64,000 nt of DNA from Paraconexibacter algicola (GTDB lineage: Bacteria > Actinomycetota > Thermoleophilia > Solirubrobacterales > Solirubrobacteraceae), in contig NZ_PYYB01000005.1 of the NCBI RefSeq assembly GCF_003044185.1, positions 62,001 through 126,000 on the forward strand, read 5' to 3'. Below the pieces are notes generated by a model. It did not search any database. It saw nothing but the letters and a program-made list of their open reading frames with translations, and was not told the origin of the DNA. Position 1 is the first letter of the stretch, and each line of letters opens with the position of its first letter. The translations under genes and the position numbers were made by a program. Below, piece by piece: positions 55,645 through 64,000 of the stretch.

Positions 55645-56916
55645 GTGATCTCGACGATCCTCAGCACGTTCACCGTGGCGGAGATTCGCAAGAAGCTCCT
55701 GTTCACGATGATGATCCTCGCCCTCTACCGGGTGGGCGCGCACATCCCCGTGCCCGGAGTGAACCTGGAGGCCGTGCAGTCGGTCCAGGAGAACTTCGGC
55801 GGCGGCGGCGTCCTGAACCTGCTGAACACCTTCAGCGGCGGCGGCCTGTCGCAGTTCGCGATCTTCGCGCTCGGGATCATGCCGTACATCACGGCGTCGA
55901 TCATCCTGCAGTTGCTGACCGTCGTCGTCCCGTCGCTGGAGAAGCTCTCCAAGGAGGGCGAGGTCGGGCAGGCGCGCATCACGCAGTACACGCGCTACCT
56001 CACGGTCGGCCTCGCGTTCGCCCAGGCGATCGGCTTCACGTTCCTGTTCCGCAGCTTCGAGGCGGGCGCCGGGCAGTCGGTCATCGAGAACTTCGACACG
56101 CCGCACGTGTTCCTCATCGTGCTGTCGCTCACCGCCGGCACCGTGCTGCTCATGTGGATGGGCGAGCTGATCACCCAGCGTGGCATCGGCAACGGCATCT
56201 CGCTGATGATCTTCGCGTCGATCGTCAGCGGCCTGCCGAACGGCATCAACGCCTGGTGGAACAGCCCCGACCAGGTGTTCCGCGTGATGATGCCGTTCCT
56301 CGCGCTCGCCGTCATCGCCGCGATCGTCTTCATCCAGGAGGGGCAGCGCCGCATCCCCGTCCAGTACGCCAAGCGCGTCATCGGGCGCCGGATGAGCTCC
56401 GGCGGGCAGACCTACCTGCCGCTGCGCGTGAACATGGCCGGCGTCATCCCGGTCATCTTCGCCGCCTCGATCATGGCGTTCCCGCCGACCGTCGGGCAGC
56501 TCATCCAGCAGCCCTGGGCGCAGGACCTCTCGACGTTCTTCAACCCGTCGGACGCGCCCTACCTGATCGGCGAGACGATCTTCATCATCCTCTTCACCTA
56601 CTTCTACACCGCGGTCACCTTCAACCCCGTGGACCAGGCCGAGAACCTGAAGAAGTACGGCGGCTTCATCCCCGGCGTGCGGCCCGGCCGGCCGACCGCC
56701 GAGTTCCTCGACCGGGTCCTCGCGCGCCTGACGTTCCCGGGCGCGCTGTACCTCGCCGCGGTCGCCGCGTTCCCGACGCTGCTCATCAACCAGACGAGCG
56801 CGAACTTCTTCTTCGGCGGCACGTCGCTGCTGATCGTCGTCGGCGTCGCGCTCGACACGATGAAGCAGCTCGAGGCGCAGCTGATGATGCGCAACTACGA
56901 AGGCTTCCTGAAGTAG
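55645..56916 (+). CDS. secY: Protein translocase subunit SecY
   Basis: 423 aa, GTG start. Central channel of the Sec translocon with ten membrane helices. N-terminal ISTILSTFTVAEIRKKLLFT, plug region after VGAHIPVPGVNLEAV, and GIMPYITASIILQLLTVVVP, QRGIGNGISLMIFASIV and the cytoplasmic loop RRIPVQYAKRVIGRR that contacts SecA or the ribosome. The C-terminal end is LEAQLMMRNYEGFLK. It is followed after 17 bp by adk. Confidence 0.98.
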   Translation: MISTILSTFTVAEIRKKLLFTMMILALYRVGAHIPVPGVNLEAVQSVQENFGGGGVLNLLNTFSGGGLSQFAIFALGIMPYITASIILQLLTVVVPSLEKLSKEGEVGQARITQYTRYLTVGLAFAQAIGFTFLFRSFEAGAGQSVIENFDTPHVFLIVLSLTAGTVLLMWMGELITQRGIGNGISLMIFASIVSGLPNGINAWWNSPDQVFRVMMPFLALAVIAAIVFIQEGQRRIPVQYAKRVIGRRMSSGGQTYLPLRVNMAGVIPVIFAASIMAFPPTVGQLIQQPWAQDLSTFFNPSDAPYLIGETIFIILFTYFYTAVTFNPVDQAENLKKYGGFIPGVRPGRPTAEFLDRVLARLTFPGALYLAAVAAFPTLLINQTSANFFFGGTSLLIVVGVALDTMKQLEAQLMMRNYEGFLK

Positions 56917-56917
56917 A

Positions 56918-56923
56918 TAGGGT
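56918..56923 (+). promoter_or_regulatory. Possible -10 box before adk
   Basis: TAGATAGGGT places TAGGGT 10 nt before the adk GTG, immediately after the secY stop. It resembles the helicase promoter box. adk can also be read through from secY. Confidence 0.3.
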
Positions 56924-56933
56924 CCCGCGCCCC

Positions 56934-57596
56934 GTGACCGAGCTGAACCTCATCCTCCTCGGCCCTCCCGGGGCCGGCAAGGGCACCCAGGCCGAGCGCA
57001 TCCTCGCGGACTTCCCGCAGATCGCGTACATCTCGACCGGGAACATGCTGCGCGCCCACGTCGCCGACGGCACCGAGCTGGGCAAGGAGGCCAAGTCCTA
57101 CATGGACTCCGGCGGCCTCGTGCCCGACGAGCTCGTGACGAAGATGGCGCTCGACCGGCTCGCCCAGGACGACACGCGCGACGGCGTGCTGCTCGACGGC
57201 TTCCCGCGCAAGGTCACGCAGGCCGAGGCGCTCGCCGGCTCCGGCCGCAAGCTCTCCGGCGTGCTGCTGATCGACGTCGACGACGAGGAGATCGTGCGCC
57301 GCGTGTCCGGCCGTCGCGTCTCCAAGAGCGGCCGCGTCTACCACGTCGACTTCGACCCGCCCAAGCACGAGGGCCGCTGCGACGTCGACGGCTCGGTGCT
57401 GATCCAGCGCGACGACGACAAGCCCGAGGTCGTCCGTGAGCGGCTCGCCGTCTACCACCGCGACACCGCGCCGCTGATCGCCTACTACGAGGACCAGGGC
57501 CTGCTCGCCCGCGTCGACGGCACCCGCCCGCCGACCGAGGTCCACGACCACATCCGCGCGACGATCGCCACCTGGCGGCTCGAAGAGCAGCTCTGA
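56934..57596 (+). CDS. adk: Adenylate kinase
   Basis: 220 aa, long form, GTG start. Interconverts ATP + AMP and 2 ADP. P-loop LLGPPGAGKGTQAERI, AMP-binding ISTGNMLRAHV and LDGFPRKVTQAEAL, LID domain GRRVSKSGRVYHVDFDPPKH. The zinc-site cysteines of many Gram-positive LID domains are mostly replaced (S-K-S-G, then CDVDG with only one Cys), so no zinc is expected. Follows secY, as in the classic spc operon. Confidence 0.97.
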   Translation: MTELNLILLGPPGAGKGTQAERILADFPQIAYISTGNMLRAHVADGTELGKEAKSYMDSGGLVPDELVTKMALDRLAQDDTRDGVLLDGFPRKVTQAEALAGSGRKLSGVLLIDVDDEEIVRRVSGRRVSKSGRVYHVDFDPPKHEGRCDVDGSVLIQRDDDKPEVVRERLAVYHRDTAPLIAYYEDQGLLARVDGTRPPTEVHDHIRATIATWRLEEQL

Positions 57597-57615
57597 CGCG
57601 CGCGCGGCCGCACCG

Positions 57616-58383
57616 ATGATCGTCACGAAGTCCCGCGAGGAGATCGAGCGCATGGCCGCGGCCGGCGCGATCCACACGCGGACGATGAAGCTGCTCGCCG
57701 GGAAGATCCGCGAGGGCGTCACCACCGCCGAGCTCGACGCCGCCGCCGAGAAGTACATCCGCTCGCAGGGCGCGATCCCGTCGTTCAAGGGCTACCGGGG
57801 GTTCCCGGGCTCGATCTGCGCCTCGCCGAACTCGATGGTCGTCCACGGGATCCCGGGTCCCTACGCGCTCGCGAAGGGCGACATCATCTCGATCGACATC
57901 GGCGTCACCTACGACGGCTGGGTCGCCGACGGGGCGGTCACGTTCCCGGTCGGCCCGGTCACGCCCGTGGCCGAGAAGCTGCTCGACACGACGAAGCGGT
58001 CGCTGTTCGCCGCCGTCGACGCGTGCCAGGCCGGCAACCGTCTCGGCGACCTCTCCAGCGCGGTGCAGACCGTCGTCGAGGCCGAGGGCCTGAGCGTCGT
58101 GCGCTCGCTCGTCGGGCACGGCATCGGCCGCGACATGCACGAGGACCCGCAGGTCCCCAACTACGGGGAGCCGGGCCGCGGCCCGCTGCTGGAGCCGGGC
58201 ATGGTGCTCGCGGTCGAGCCGATGGTCAACGCCGGGCGGCACATGGTCCGCATGGGCGACGACGGCTGGGCGATCTACTCGCAGGACGGCTCGCTGGCCG
58301 CCCACTTCGAGTTCACGATCGCGATCCTGCCCGAGGGCCCGCGCATCCTCACGCCCTGGCACGAGGAAGGGATCGGCGAGTAG
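57616..58383 (+). CDS. map: Methionine aminopeptidase, type I
   Basis: 255 aa. Removes N-terminal Met from new proteins. Metal ligands visible: Asp in ISIDIGVTYDGW, Asp in the strand before GAVTFPVG, His in VGHGIGRDMHEDPQVPNYGE, Glu in LAVEPMVNAG and Glu near HFEFTIAI. No N-terminal zinc-finger or SH3-binding extension, so this is the short form. Follows adk with a 19-bp gap. Confidence 0.97.
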   Translation: MIVTKSREEIERMAAAGAIHTRTMKLLAGKIREGVTTAELDAAAEKYIRSQGAIPSFKGYRGFPGSICASPNSMVVHGIPGPYALAKGDIISIDIGVTYDGWVADGAVTFPVGPVTPVAEKLLDTTKRSLFAAVDACQAGNRLGDLSSAVQTVVEAEGLSVVRSLVGHGIGRDMHEDPQVPNYGEPGRGPLLEPGMVLAVEPMVNAGRHMVRMGDDGWAIYSQDGSLAAHFEFTIAILPEGPRILTPWHEEGIGE

Positions 58384-58427
58384 CCGCAGACGGCAGGGGG
58401 ACCGGACGGCACCGTCGTTCGGACCTT

Positions 58428-58436
58428 TGCTATCTT
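58428..58436 (+). promoter_or_regulatory. Extended -10 element of the rpmJ/alpha-operon promoter
   Basis: TTTGCTATCTT contains TATCTT (58431-58436), preceded by TGC; identical over nine bases to the rpoB element (TGCTATCTT). The leader to rpmJ would be about 110 nt and can fold (GCCGCT 58450-58455 with AGCGGC 58494-58499). infA, expected in this place in many bacteria, is absent. Confidence 0.55.
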
Positions 58437-58552
58437 GCTCCGTCGGTGCGCCGCTGGCGTCGTCTGCCGCGTGCGCGCTCATCCGCGACTGGTAGCGGCA
58501 GCCACCACGGCGGCCAGAGCCAGACTTCGCCGGGACACAGCCGAAAGGGATC

Positions 58553-58666
58553 ATGAAAGTACGACCGTCGGTCAAGCCGATGTGCGAGAAGTGCAAGATC
58601 ATCCGCCGTCACGGTGCGGTGCTCGTGATCTGCCAGAACCCCCGCCACAAGCAGCGGCAGGGATAG
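58553..58666 (+). CDS. rpmJ: 50S ribosomal protein L36
   Basis: 37 aa, [20 protein letters not shown] followed by [17 protein letters not shown]. The zinc ligands C-x2-C, C and H are all present, so this is the zinc-binding (C+) form. AAAGGGA directly upstream. Too short for routine ORF listing but certain by sequence and position. Confidence 0.97.
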   Translation: MKVRPSVKPMCEKCKIIRRHGAVLVICQNPRHKQRQG

Positions 58667-58681
58667 AGGAGCTCCACACGC

Positions 58682-59065
58682 ATGGCACGTATTGCGGGGA
58701 TCAACATCCCGCTCAACAAGCGGATCGAGATCGGTCTGACGTACGTCTACGGGATCGGCCGCTCGACCTCGAACGAGCTGCTGGCGAAGGCCGGCATCGA
58801 CCCTGACACCTACGTCCGGGATCTCACCGAGGCCGAGGTCACCAAGCTCCGCGACCTCATCGACTCCGACGTCATCGTCGAGGGCGATCTGCGGCGCGAG
58901 CGCTCCCAGAACATCAAGCGGCTGATGGAGATCGGCTGCTACCGCGGCCTGCGCCACCGTCGTGGCCTCCCCGTCCGCGGCCAGAAGACGAAGACCAACG
59001 CCCGCACGCGCAAGGGCCCGAAGCGCATGAGCGTCGCCGGCAAGAAGAAGGCAGGGAAGAAGTAG
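58682..59065 (+). CDS. rpsM: 30S ribosomal protein S13
   Basis: 127 aa. Head protein bridging to the 50S subunit. [39 protein letters not shown]-type helix and [19 protein letters not shown]; Lys-rich C-terminus. Stop is directly followed by the rpsK ATG. Confidence 0.98.
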   Translation: MARIAGINIPLNKRIEIGLTYVYGIGRSTSNELLAKAGIDPDTYVRDLTEAEVTKLRDLIDSDVIVEGDLRRERSQNIKRLMEIGCYRGLRHRRGLPVRGQKTKTNARTRKGPKRMSVAGKKKAGKK

Positions 59066-59461
59066 ATGCCCGCTCCCAAGCGTCCCGCGCGCGGCCGCCG
59101 CAAGCCGAAGAAGAACATCCCCATCGGCCAGGCGCACATCAAGACCAGCTTCAACAACACGATCGTGTCCCTCACCGACCGCGAGGGCAACGTCATCGCG
59201 TGGGAGTCCGCCGGCGGCGCCGGGTTCAAGGGCTCGCGCAAGTCGACGCCGTTCGCCGCCCAGGTGACCGCCGACGCCGCCGCCCGCAAGGGCATCGAGC
59301 AGGGCCTCCAGAAGGTCGAGGTCTTCGTCAAGGGTCCCGGCTCCGGCCGCGAGACCGCGATCCGCTCGCTGCAGGCCGCCGGACTCGAGGTCACCGGCGT
59401 GAAGGACGTCACCCCGCAGGCCCACAACGGCTGCCGCCCCCGCAAGCGGCGCCGCGTCTAA
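59066..59461 (+). CDS. rpsK: 30S ribosomal protein S11
   Basis: 131 aa. Platform protein near the Shine-Dalgarno helix. [40 protein letters not shown] and the C-terminal [18 protein letters not shown]. No gap to rpsM. Confidence 0.98.
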   Translation: MPAPKRPARGRRKPKKNIPIGQAHIKTSFNNTIVSLTDREGNVIAWESAGGAGFKGSRKSTPFAAQVTADAAARKGIEQGLQKVEVFVKGPGSGRETAIRSLQAAGLEVTGVKDVTPQAHNGCRPRKRRRV

Positions 59462-59471
59462 GGATTCTCAG

Positions 59472-60092
59472 ATGGCTCGTGATACCGGTGCCCAGTGCAA
59501 GCAGTGCCGTCGTGAGGGGCAGAAGCTCTTCCTGAAGGGCGAGCGCTGCCTGACCGACAAGTGTGGCGTCGAGCGCCGCGCGTACCCGCCGGGCGACCAC
59601 GGCCGTGGCCGCCAGAAGCAGAGCGAGTACCGCGTCCAGCTGCGCGAGAAGCAGAAGGCGCGTCGCTACTACGGCGTCCTCGAGAAGCAGTTCCGCCTGT
59701 ACTACGACAAGGCCTCCCGCCAGGACGGCATCACCGGCGAGAACCTCCTCGCGCTGCTCGAGCGCCGCTTCGACAACGTGCTCGTCCGCCTCGGCTTCGC
59801 CGCGTCGCGCCGTCAGGCCCGCCAGCTCATCCGTCACGGTCACTGGACGATCAACGGCCGTCGGGTCGACATCCCCAGCTACCAGGTGCGCGAGGGCGAC
59901 GTCATCGCCGTCAAGGCGAACACGCCCGCCGACCAGATCATCCGCGACGCCACCGAGCTCACCGCGCAGGTCCCGGCCTGGCTCCAGGCCGACCACGACT
60001 CCCTCACCGCGAAGGTCCTCCGCGCGCCCGAGCGCCGCGAGATCACCGCGCCGGTGCAGGAGCAGCTGATCGTCGAGCTGTACTCCAAGTAG
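59472..60092 (+). CDS. rpsD: 30S ribosomal protein S4
   Basis: 206 aa. Primary 16S rRNA binder; the alpha-operon autorepressor in E. coli. Zinc-type N-terminus with C-x2-C, C and C ([25 protein letters not shown]), and the S4 RNA-binding domain [40 protein letters not shown]. 10 bp after rpsK. Confidence 0.98.
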   Translation: MARDTGAQCKQCRREGQKLFLKGERCLTDKCGVERRAYPPGDHGRGRQKQSEYRVQLREKQKARRYYGVLEKQFRLYYDKASRQDGITGENLLALLERRFDNVLVRLGFAASRRQARQLIRHGHWTINGRRVDIPSYQVREGDVIAVKANTPADQIIRDATELTAQVPAWLQADHDSLTAKVLRAPERREITAPVQEQLIVELYSK

Positions 60093-60102
60093 CAGGTGCG
60101 CC

Positions 60103-60142
60103 CGCGCCGCCGTCGCCCGTTCCCGGGGGCGATGGCGGCGCG
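60103..60142 (+). terminator. Long hairpin between rpsD and rpoA
   Basis: CGCGCCGCCGTCGCCC (60103-60118) pairs with GGGCGATGGCGGCGCG (60127-60142): 16 bp with one G-U pair and an 8-nt loop. No T-tract follows. It lies inside the operon 65 bp before rpoA, so it may be a partial terminator, an RNA-processing site or a binding site for S4. Confidence 0.5.
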
Positions 60143-60207
60143 TCGCACCAGGCGTGCCCGACGAAGCGCGCCGCCCCTGATTCCCCGACGACGTACTGAG
60201 GACCCTG

Positions 60208-61194
60208 ATGCTCGACTTCCAGATCCCCCGAATCACCAGTGAGACGGTCGAGGAGAACCGCGGCACCTTCACGATCGAGCCGCTCGATCGCGGCTTCGGC
60301 TACACCTTCGGCAACTCGCTGCGTCGCGTGCTCCTGAGCTCGCTGGCGGGTGCTGCGGTCACGAGCGTCCGCATCGAGGGCGTCGCGCACGAGTTCTCCA
60401 CGATCAAGGGCGTCACCGAGGACGTCACCGACATCGTCCTCAACCTCAAGGGGATCGTCTGCCGGATGCACTCGGACGCGACCGAGGTCGAGGCGCCGCT
60501 CGTCGTCACGGGTCCCGGCGACATCACGGCGAAGGACATCGACCTGCCCGCCGGCGTCGAGGTCCTCAACCCGGACGTCCACATCGCGACGCTCGAGAAG
60601 AAGACGAAGCTCGAGCTGTACCTGACGATCGGCCGCGGCCGCGGGTACCGCCCGGCGGAGGAGAACAAGTCCCCCGACCAGCCGATCGGCGTCATCCCGA
60701 TCGACTCGATCTTCTCGCCGGTCCGGCGTGTCGCGTACTCGGTCGAGCAGGCCCGCGTCGGTCAGAAGACCGACTTCGACAAGCTCACGCTCGACATCGA
60801 GACCGACAACTCGATCGACCCGCAGGCCGCGCTGCGCGAGGCCGCCGAGATCCTCATCAGCCAGCTGGCGATCTTCACCGACGCCGACCGGATCGAGGAG
60901 CTCCGCGCGGGCCCGGGCGGCGCGCTCGACGCGGGCGCGGCCGGTGCCGGTGCCGCGGCGGGTGCCGCGACCAACGGCGCGGCCGGCGGCCCGATGCACG
61001 ACATCCTCATCGAGGAGCTCGAGCTCGGCGTCCGCTCCTACAACTGCCTCAAGCGCGCCGGCATCCAGACCGTCGGCGACCTGATCTCGAAGTCCGAGGG
61101 CGAGCTCAACGCGATCCCGAACTTCGGCAAGAAGTCCATCGACGAGGTCATCGAGACCCTCCACGCGCGCGGCCTGAACCTGCGCGACGACTAG
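60208..61194 (+). CDS. rpoA: DNA-directed RNA polymerase subunit alpha
   Basis: 328 aa. N-terminal dimerisation and assembly domain ([40 protein letters not shown]), and C-terminal DNA/activator-binding domain ([40 protein letters not shown]). The linker between them is Ala/Gly-rich ([20 protein letters not shown]). ATG with GAGGA about 6 nt upstream. rplQ follows after 23 bp. Confidence 0.98.
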   Translation: MLDFQIPRITSETVEENRGTFTIEPLDRGFGYTFGNSLRRVLLSSLAGAAVTSVRIEGVAHEFSTIKGVTEDVTDIVLNLKGIVCRMHSDATEVEAPLVVTGPGDITAKDIDLPAGVEVLNPDVHIATLEKKTKLELYLTIGRGRGYRPAEENKSPDQPIGVIPIDSIFSPVRRVAYSVEQARVGQKTDFDKLTLDIETDNSIDPQAALREAAEILISQLAIFTDADRIEELRAGPGGALDAGAAGAGAAAGAATNGAAGGPMHDILIEELELGVRSYNCLKRAGIQTVGDLISKSEGELNAIPNFGKKSIDEVIETLHARGLNLRDD

Positions 61195-61217
61195 TCAGCA
61201 CCGAGGACACACACGCC

Positions 61218-61571
61218 ATGCGTCACCAGAAGACCCGTCACAAGCTGAGCCGCTCGAGCGCGCACCGCAAGGCGCTGCTCGCCAACCTGTGCAAGGAGAT
61301 CATCCAGCACGAGCGGATCAAGACCTCCGAGGCGAAGGCCAAGGCCGTCAAGCCCGAGGTCGAGCAGCTCATCACGCTCGCCAAGCGCGGCGACCTGCAC
61401 GCGCGCCGGCAGGCGCTCAGCATCCTGGGCCAGGACAAGTTCACGGTCCACAAGCTCTTCGAGGAGGTCGCGCCGCGCTACGCGGAGCGCCCGGGCGGCT
61501 ACACCCGCATCCTCAAGCTTGGCCCGCGCCGCAGCGACAGCACCGAGATGGTGTTCATCGAGCTCGTCTAG
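61218..61571 (+). CDS. rplQ: 50S ribosomal protein L17
   Basis: 117 aa. [40 protein letters not shown], then [20 protein letters not shown] near the end. Last gene of the alpha operon; terminator follows. Confidence 0.98.
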   Translation: MRHQKTRHKLSRSSAHRKALLANLCKEIIQHERIKTSEAKAKAVKPEVEQLITLAKRGDLHARRQALSILGQDKFTVHKLFEEVAPRYAERPGGYTRILKLGPRRSDSTEMVFIELV

Positions 61572-61599
61572 GCGCGGCCCCGCCGCACCAACGTCGGTC

Positions 61600-61629
61600 C
61601 GAGGCCGCTCCCGTCCGGGGGCGGCCTCG
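61600..61629 (+). terminator. Terminator after rplQ
   Basis: CGAGGCCGC (61600-61608) / GCGGCCTCG (61621-61629), extended inward by a T-G pair and CCC/GGG around a GTCC loop: 13 bp. 28 nt after the rplQ stop, followed by TCCGTTCCC. Confidence 0.8.
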
Positions 61630-61700
61630 TCCGTTCCCTCCCAGGCAGATCTCAGGGACGCCCCAGGGGACTCTCGCGTCCGGACCGCAGGATCCGGCGC

Positions 61701-62897
61701 ATGCGCTCCTCCTCCCTCGCCACCCGGTCCGCGCCGGCCGACCGGCCCGCCCCCGTGGCGCCGTCGACCGCCTGCGTGGAGATCGTCGTCCCCGTCCACA
61801 ACGAGCAGGTGACCCTCGCCGCCTCGGTGCGGCGCCTGCACGAGCACCTGACCGAGCGCTTCCCGTTCGCCTGGCGGATCGTCGTCGCGAACAACGCGAG
61901 CACCGACCGCACCGCGGCGGTCGCCCGCGCGCTCGCCGACGACCTGCCCGGCGTCGCGCTCCTGGACCTCCCCGAGAAGGGGCGCGGCCGCGCGCTGCGC
62001 GCCGCCTGGACCCGCAGCGACGCCGACGTCCTCTGCTACATGGACGTCGACCTCTCGACCGACCTCGACGCGCTGCTGCCGCTCGTCGCGCCGCTCGTGT
62101 CCGGGCACTCCGAGCTCGCGATCGGCACGCGCCTGTCGCGCAGCTCGCGGGTCGTGCGCGGTCCCAAGCGCGAGGTCATCTCGCGCAGCTACAACCAGCT
62201 GCTGCGCTGGACGCTCGGCGCCCGCTTCTCCGACGCGCAGTGCGGCTTCAAGGCGATCCGCGCCGACGTCGCCCGCGAGCTGCTGCCGCAGGTGCGCGAC
62301 GAGGCCTGGTTCTTCGACACCGAGCTGCTCGTGCTCGCCCAGCGCGAGGGCCGGCGCATCCACGAGGTGCCGGTCGACTGGGTCGACGACCCCGACTCGC
62401 GCGTCGACATCGTCTCGACCGCCATGGAGGACCTGCGCGGCATCGTGCGGCTCCTCGCGGCCGCGCGGCTGACCCGCTTCCTCGCCGTCGGCGTCGCGTC
62501 CACGCTCGCCTACGTCGTGCTGTTCCTGCTGCTGCGCTCGCCGCTGGACGCCGCGGGCGCCAACGCCGCGGCGCTCGCGATCACCGCGGTCGGCAACACG
62601 CAGGCCAACCGCCGCTTCACCTTCGCGATCCGCGGCCGGCACGAGCTCGTGCGCCAGCACCTGGCGGGCGCGATCGTGTTCGTCCTCACGCTCGGCCTCA
62701 CCAGCGGCGCGCTCGGCGTCCTGCACGGCCTCGACGCCGCACCGTCGCGCGCGGTCGAGCTCCTGGTGCTCGTGGCCGCGAGCGTCTGCGCGACCGTCAC
62801 CCGCTACGTCGCGCTGCGGACCTGGGTGTTCGCCCGCGAGGGCCGGCGCACGGTGCTGCGCCGCGCCGTCGGCTCGATCGCCCGCGTCGGTCTCTGA
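61701..62897 (+). CDS. Glycosyltransferase family 2 fused to GtrA-like membrane domain
   Basis: 398 aa. The N-terminal GT-A domain (residues about 25-260) has EIVVPVHNEQVTLAASVRRL, VVANNASTDRTAAVARAL, the metal-binding DxD-type DVLCYMDVDLSTDLDALLP, and SDAQCGFKAIRADVARELLP, all typical of polyprenyl-phosphate hexose synthases. The C-terminal part (about 265-390) has four membrane helices of GtrA/DPMS type with NTQANRRFTFAIRGRHELV. It probably makes a lipid-linked sugar donor, fitting the GT39-type enzyme encoded next. Confidence 0.88.
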   Translation: MRSSSLATRSAPADRPAPVAPSTACVEIVVPVHNEQVTLAASVRRLHEHLTERFPFAWRIVVANNASTDRTAAVARALADDLPGVALLDLPEKGRGRALRAAWTRSDADVLCYMDVDLSTDLDALLPLVAPLVSGHSELAIGTRLSRSSRVVRGPKREVISRSYNQLLRWTLGARFSDAQCGFKAIRADVARELLPQVRDEAWFFDTELLVLAQREGRRIHEVPVDWVDDPDSRVDIVSTAMEDLRGIVRLLAAARLTRFLAVGVASTLAYVVLFLLLRSPLDAAGANAAALAITAVGNTQANRRFTFAIRGRHELVRQHLAGAIVFVLTLGLTSGALGVLHGLDAAPSRAVELLVLVAASVCATVTRYVALRTWVFAREGRRTVLRRAVGSIARVGL

Positions 62898-62949
62898 CCC
62901 GCGCCCGTCCCGTCCTCCGTCGTCCGCTCCTCCGAAAGGCCTGACCACC

Positions 62950-64000
62950 GTGTCGACCCCGTCCGTCTCCCTGCCGCTGCGCGGCCGCTCCACCACCGAC
63001 CGTGCGCGCGGCGCCCGCTCCCCCTCCGCCGTGCTCGCCTGGGCGCGCCGTCGTCCCGAGCTGCTCGCGCTGCTCGTCCTCGCCGCGGTCCTGAACCTCT
63101 GGGGCCTGGACCGCAACGGCTTCGCCAACGAGTACTACGCCGCCGGCGTCCGGTCGATGACCGAGAGCTGGCACGCGTTCCTCTACGGGTCGTTCGACGC
63201 CGCCGGCGTCATGACCGTCGACAAGCCGCCGCTGGCCCTGTGGATCCAGGCCGCCTCCGCGAAGGTCCTGGGCTTCAACTCCTGGGGCCTGCTCGTGCCG
63301 CAGGCGCTCATGGGCGTCGCGAGCGTCGCGCTCGTGTACGACCTGACCCGCCGCACGTTCGGGCGCGGCGCCGGCTTCGCCGCCGGCCTCGTGATGGCGA
63401 CGACCCCGGTGATCGTCGCCGTGTCCCGCCACAACAACCCCGACGCGCTGCTCGTGCTCTGCTCGGTCGCCGCCCTGTGGTTCCTCGTCCGCGGCCTGCA
63501 GGACGGCGCCAGCCGCTGGCTCGTGCTCGCCGGCGTGGCCGTCGGGCTCGGCTTCGAGGCGAAGATGGCCGCGGCGCTCATGGTCGTGCCCGGGATCGTC
63601 GCCGCCTGGATGTGGGTCGCGCCGCGCGGCCGCCTCGCCGCGGTCCGCCAGCTGCTCGCCGGTGGCGCGGCGATGGCGGTCGTCGGGCTCGCCTGGCCGG
63701 TGCTCGTGTGGCTCACGCCCGCCGCCGACCGGCCGTGGGTGTCCGGCACCTCCGACAACAGCATCTGGTCGCTGATCCTCGGCTACAACGGCCTCGGCCG
63801 CCTGTTCGGCCAGGACGGCGGGCCGGGCGGCGGGGCCGGCGGCCCCGGTGGTGGCGGCCCGGGCGGCGGCGTCTTCGGCGGCGAGCCCGGCGCGCTGCGG
63901 CTGCTCAACGACGCGCTCGGCGGGCAGGGCGGCTGGATGCTCGGCTTCGCGCTCGTCGCCGGGGTCGCGGTGCTCGTGTCCTCGCGGCTGCGCCGCAGCG
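62950..64000 (+). CDS. GT39-family (YkcB/ArnT-like) glycosyltransferase, 3' end outside window
   Basis: 350 codons are visible from a GTG at 62950, open to the window end. N-terminal basic stretch, then helices with LNLWGLDRNGFANEYYAAGV in the first external loop (residues about 49-68) carrying the acidic and aromatic residues of GT-C enzymes. DAAGVMTVDKPPLALWIQAA and AVSRHNNPDALLVLCSVAAL follow, as in the YkcB-like bacterial group. A Gly-rich insert (QDGGPGGGAGGPGGGGPGGG) interrupts an outer loop near residue 285. Expected to transfer a sugar from the lipid carrier made by the preceding GT2-GtrA enzyme. Start could be further upstream only by a few codons. Confidence 0.85.
   Translation, partial: MSTPSVSLPLRGRSTTDRARGARSPSAVLAWARRRPELLALLVLAAVLNLWGLDRNGFANEYYAAGVRSMTESWHAFLYGSFDAAGVMTVDKPPLALWIQAASAKVLGFNSWGLLVPQALMGVASVALVYDLTRRTFGRGAGFAAGLVMATTPVIVAVSRHNNPDALLVLCSVAALWFLVRGLQDGASRWLVLAGVAVGLGFEAKMAAALMVVPGIVAAWMWVAPRGRLAAVRQLLAGGAAMAVVGLAWPVLVWLTPAADRPWVSGTSDNSIWSLILGYNGLGRLFGQDGGPGGGAGGPGGGGPGGGVFGGEPGALRLLNDALGGQGGWMLGFALVAGVAVLVSSRLRRS

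Noticed and set aside
58384-58552. A hidden infA gene
   Set aside because: The gap is 169 bp and no frame shows the IF-1 motifs.

Overview
The window is very GC-rich bacterial chromosome with strong GC bias at third codon positions. Its backbone is the main ribosomal and transcription gene cluster: nusG-rplKAJL, rpoBC, rpsL-rpsG, fusA-tuf, the S10 and spc operons, and the alpha operon. The rpoB and S12 sequences, the zinc-type S14 and S4, and the many GTG starts point to Actinomycetota. The class is probably Thermoleophilia (Solirubrobacterales, Patulibacter- or Conexibacter-like); that placement is inferred from general resemblance, not from a search.

Layout. 1-2919: nusG (5' end missing), rplK, rplA, an L10-type leader, rplJ, rplL, then a terminator. 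3296-15578: accessory block with a giant secreted DUF11-repeat protein, a tightly overlapping seven-gene cluster (DUF4178, a small coiled-coil protein, DUF2617, DUF4247, a secreted/anchored protein, DUF350, and a membrane-fused spermidine-synthase-like protein), an aldo/keto reductase and a secreted LVIVD-repeat protein. 15841-23785: rpoB-rpoC. 23852-33570: an SF2 helicase, a small HAD-like protein, a DMT-type transporter, a class III aminotransferase with a PucR regulator, divergent lrp/ald, and a coiled-coil protein. 33674-34550: rpsL-rpsG. 34551-36442: an insertion that separates rpsG from fusA, holding three copies of a 42-bp palindromic element, two GC-rich minisatellites and a reverse-strand membrane/coiled-coil gene. 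36443-39974: fusA and tuf, fusA having a leader with a typical U-tract terminator before its start codon. 40191-50095: rpsJ through rplO. 50159-55581: a 5.4-kb insertion between rplO and secY (GT-C-type glycosyltransferase, methyltransferase, NAD-epimerase, DegT aminotransferase, frameshifted P450). 55645-61571: secY, adk, map, rpmJ, rpsM, rpsK, rpsD, rpoA, rplQ, without infA. 61701-64000: a GT2-GtrA fusion and a GT39 protein that runs off the end.

How it works together. The core genes build ribosomes, RNA polymerase, elongation factors and the Sec channel. Several of the proteins carry unusual low-complexity extensions: S3 (Gly/Arg tail), L22 and S17 (about 95-107 residue N-terminal extensions), and L10 and S5 (acidic Ala/Glu tails). 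Promoter-like extended -10 elements of the form TGCTAnnnT precede rpoB, rpsL, fusA and rpmJ. Several other genes have a TAnnnT box ending only 6-10 nt before the start codon, which suggests leaderless transcripts.

The observations most worth a second look are the fusA leader (small ORF, possible antiterminator, strong terminator), the 42-bp palindromic repeats inside the split str operon, the three-fold Cys-containing repeat inserted in the last DUF11 domain, and the DUF350/aminopropyltransferase cluster. I saw no tRNA, rRNA, CRISPR array or transposase gene.
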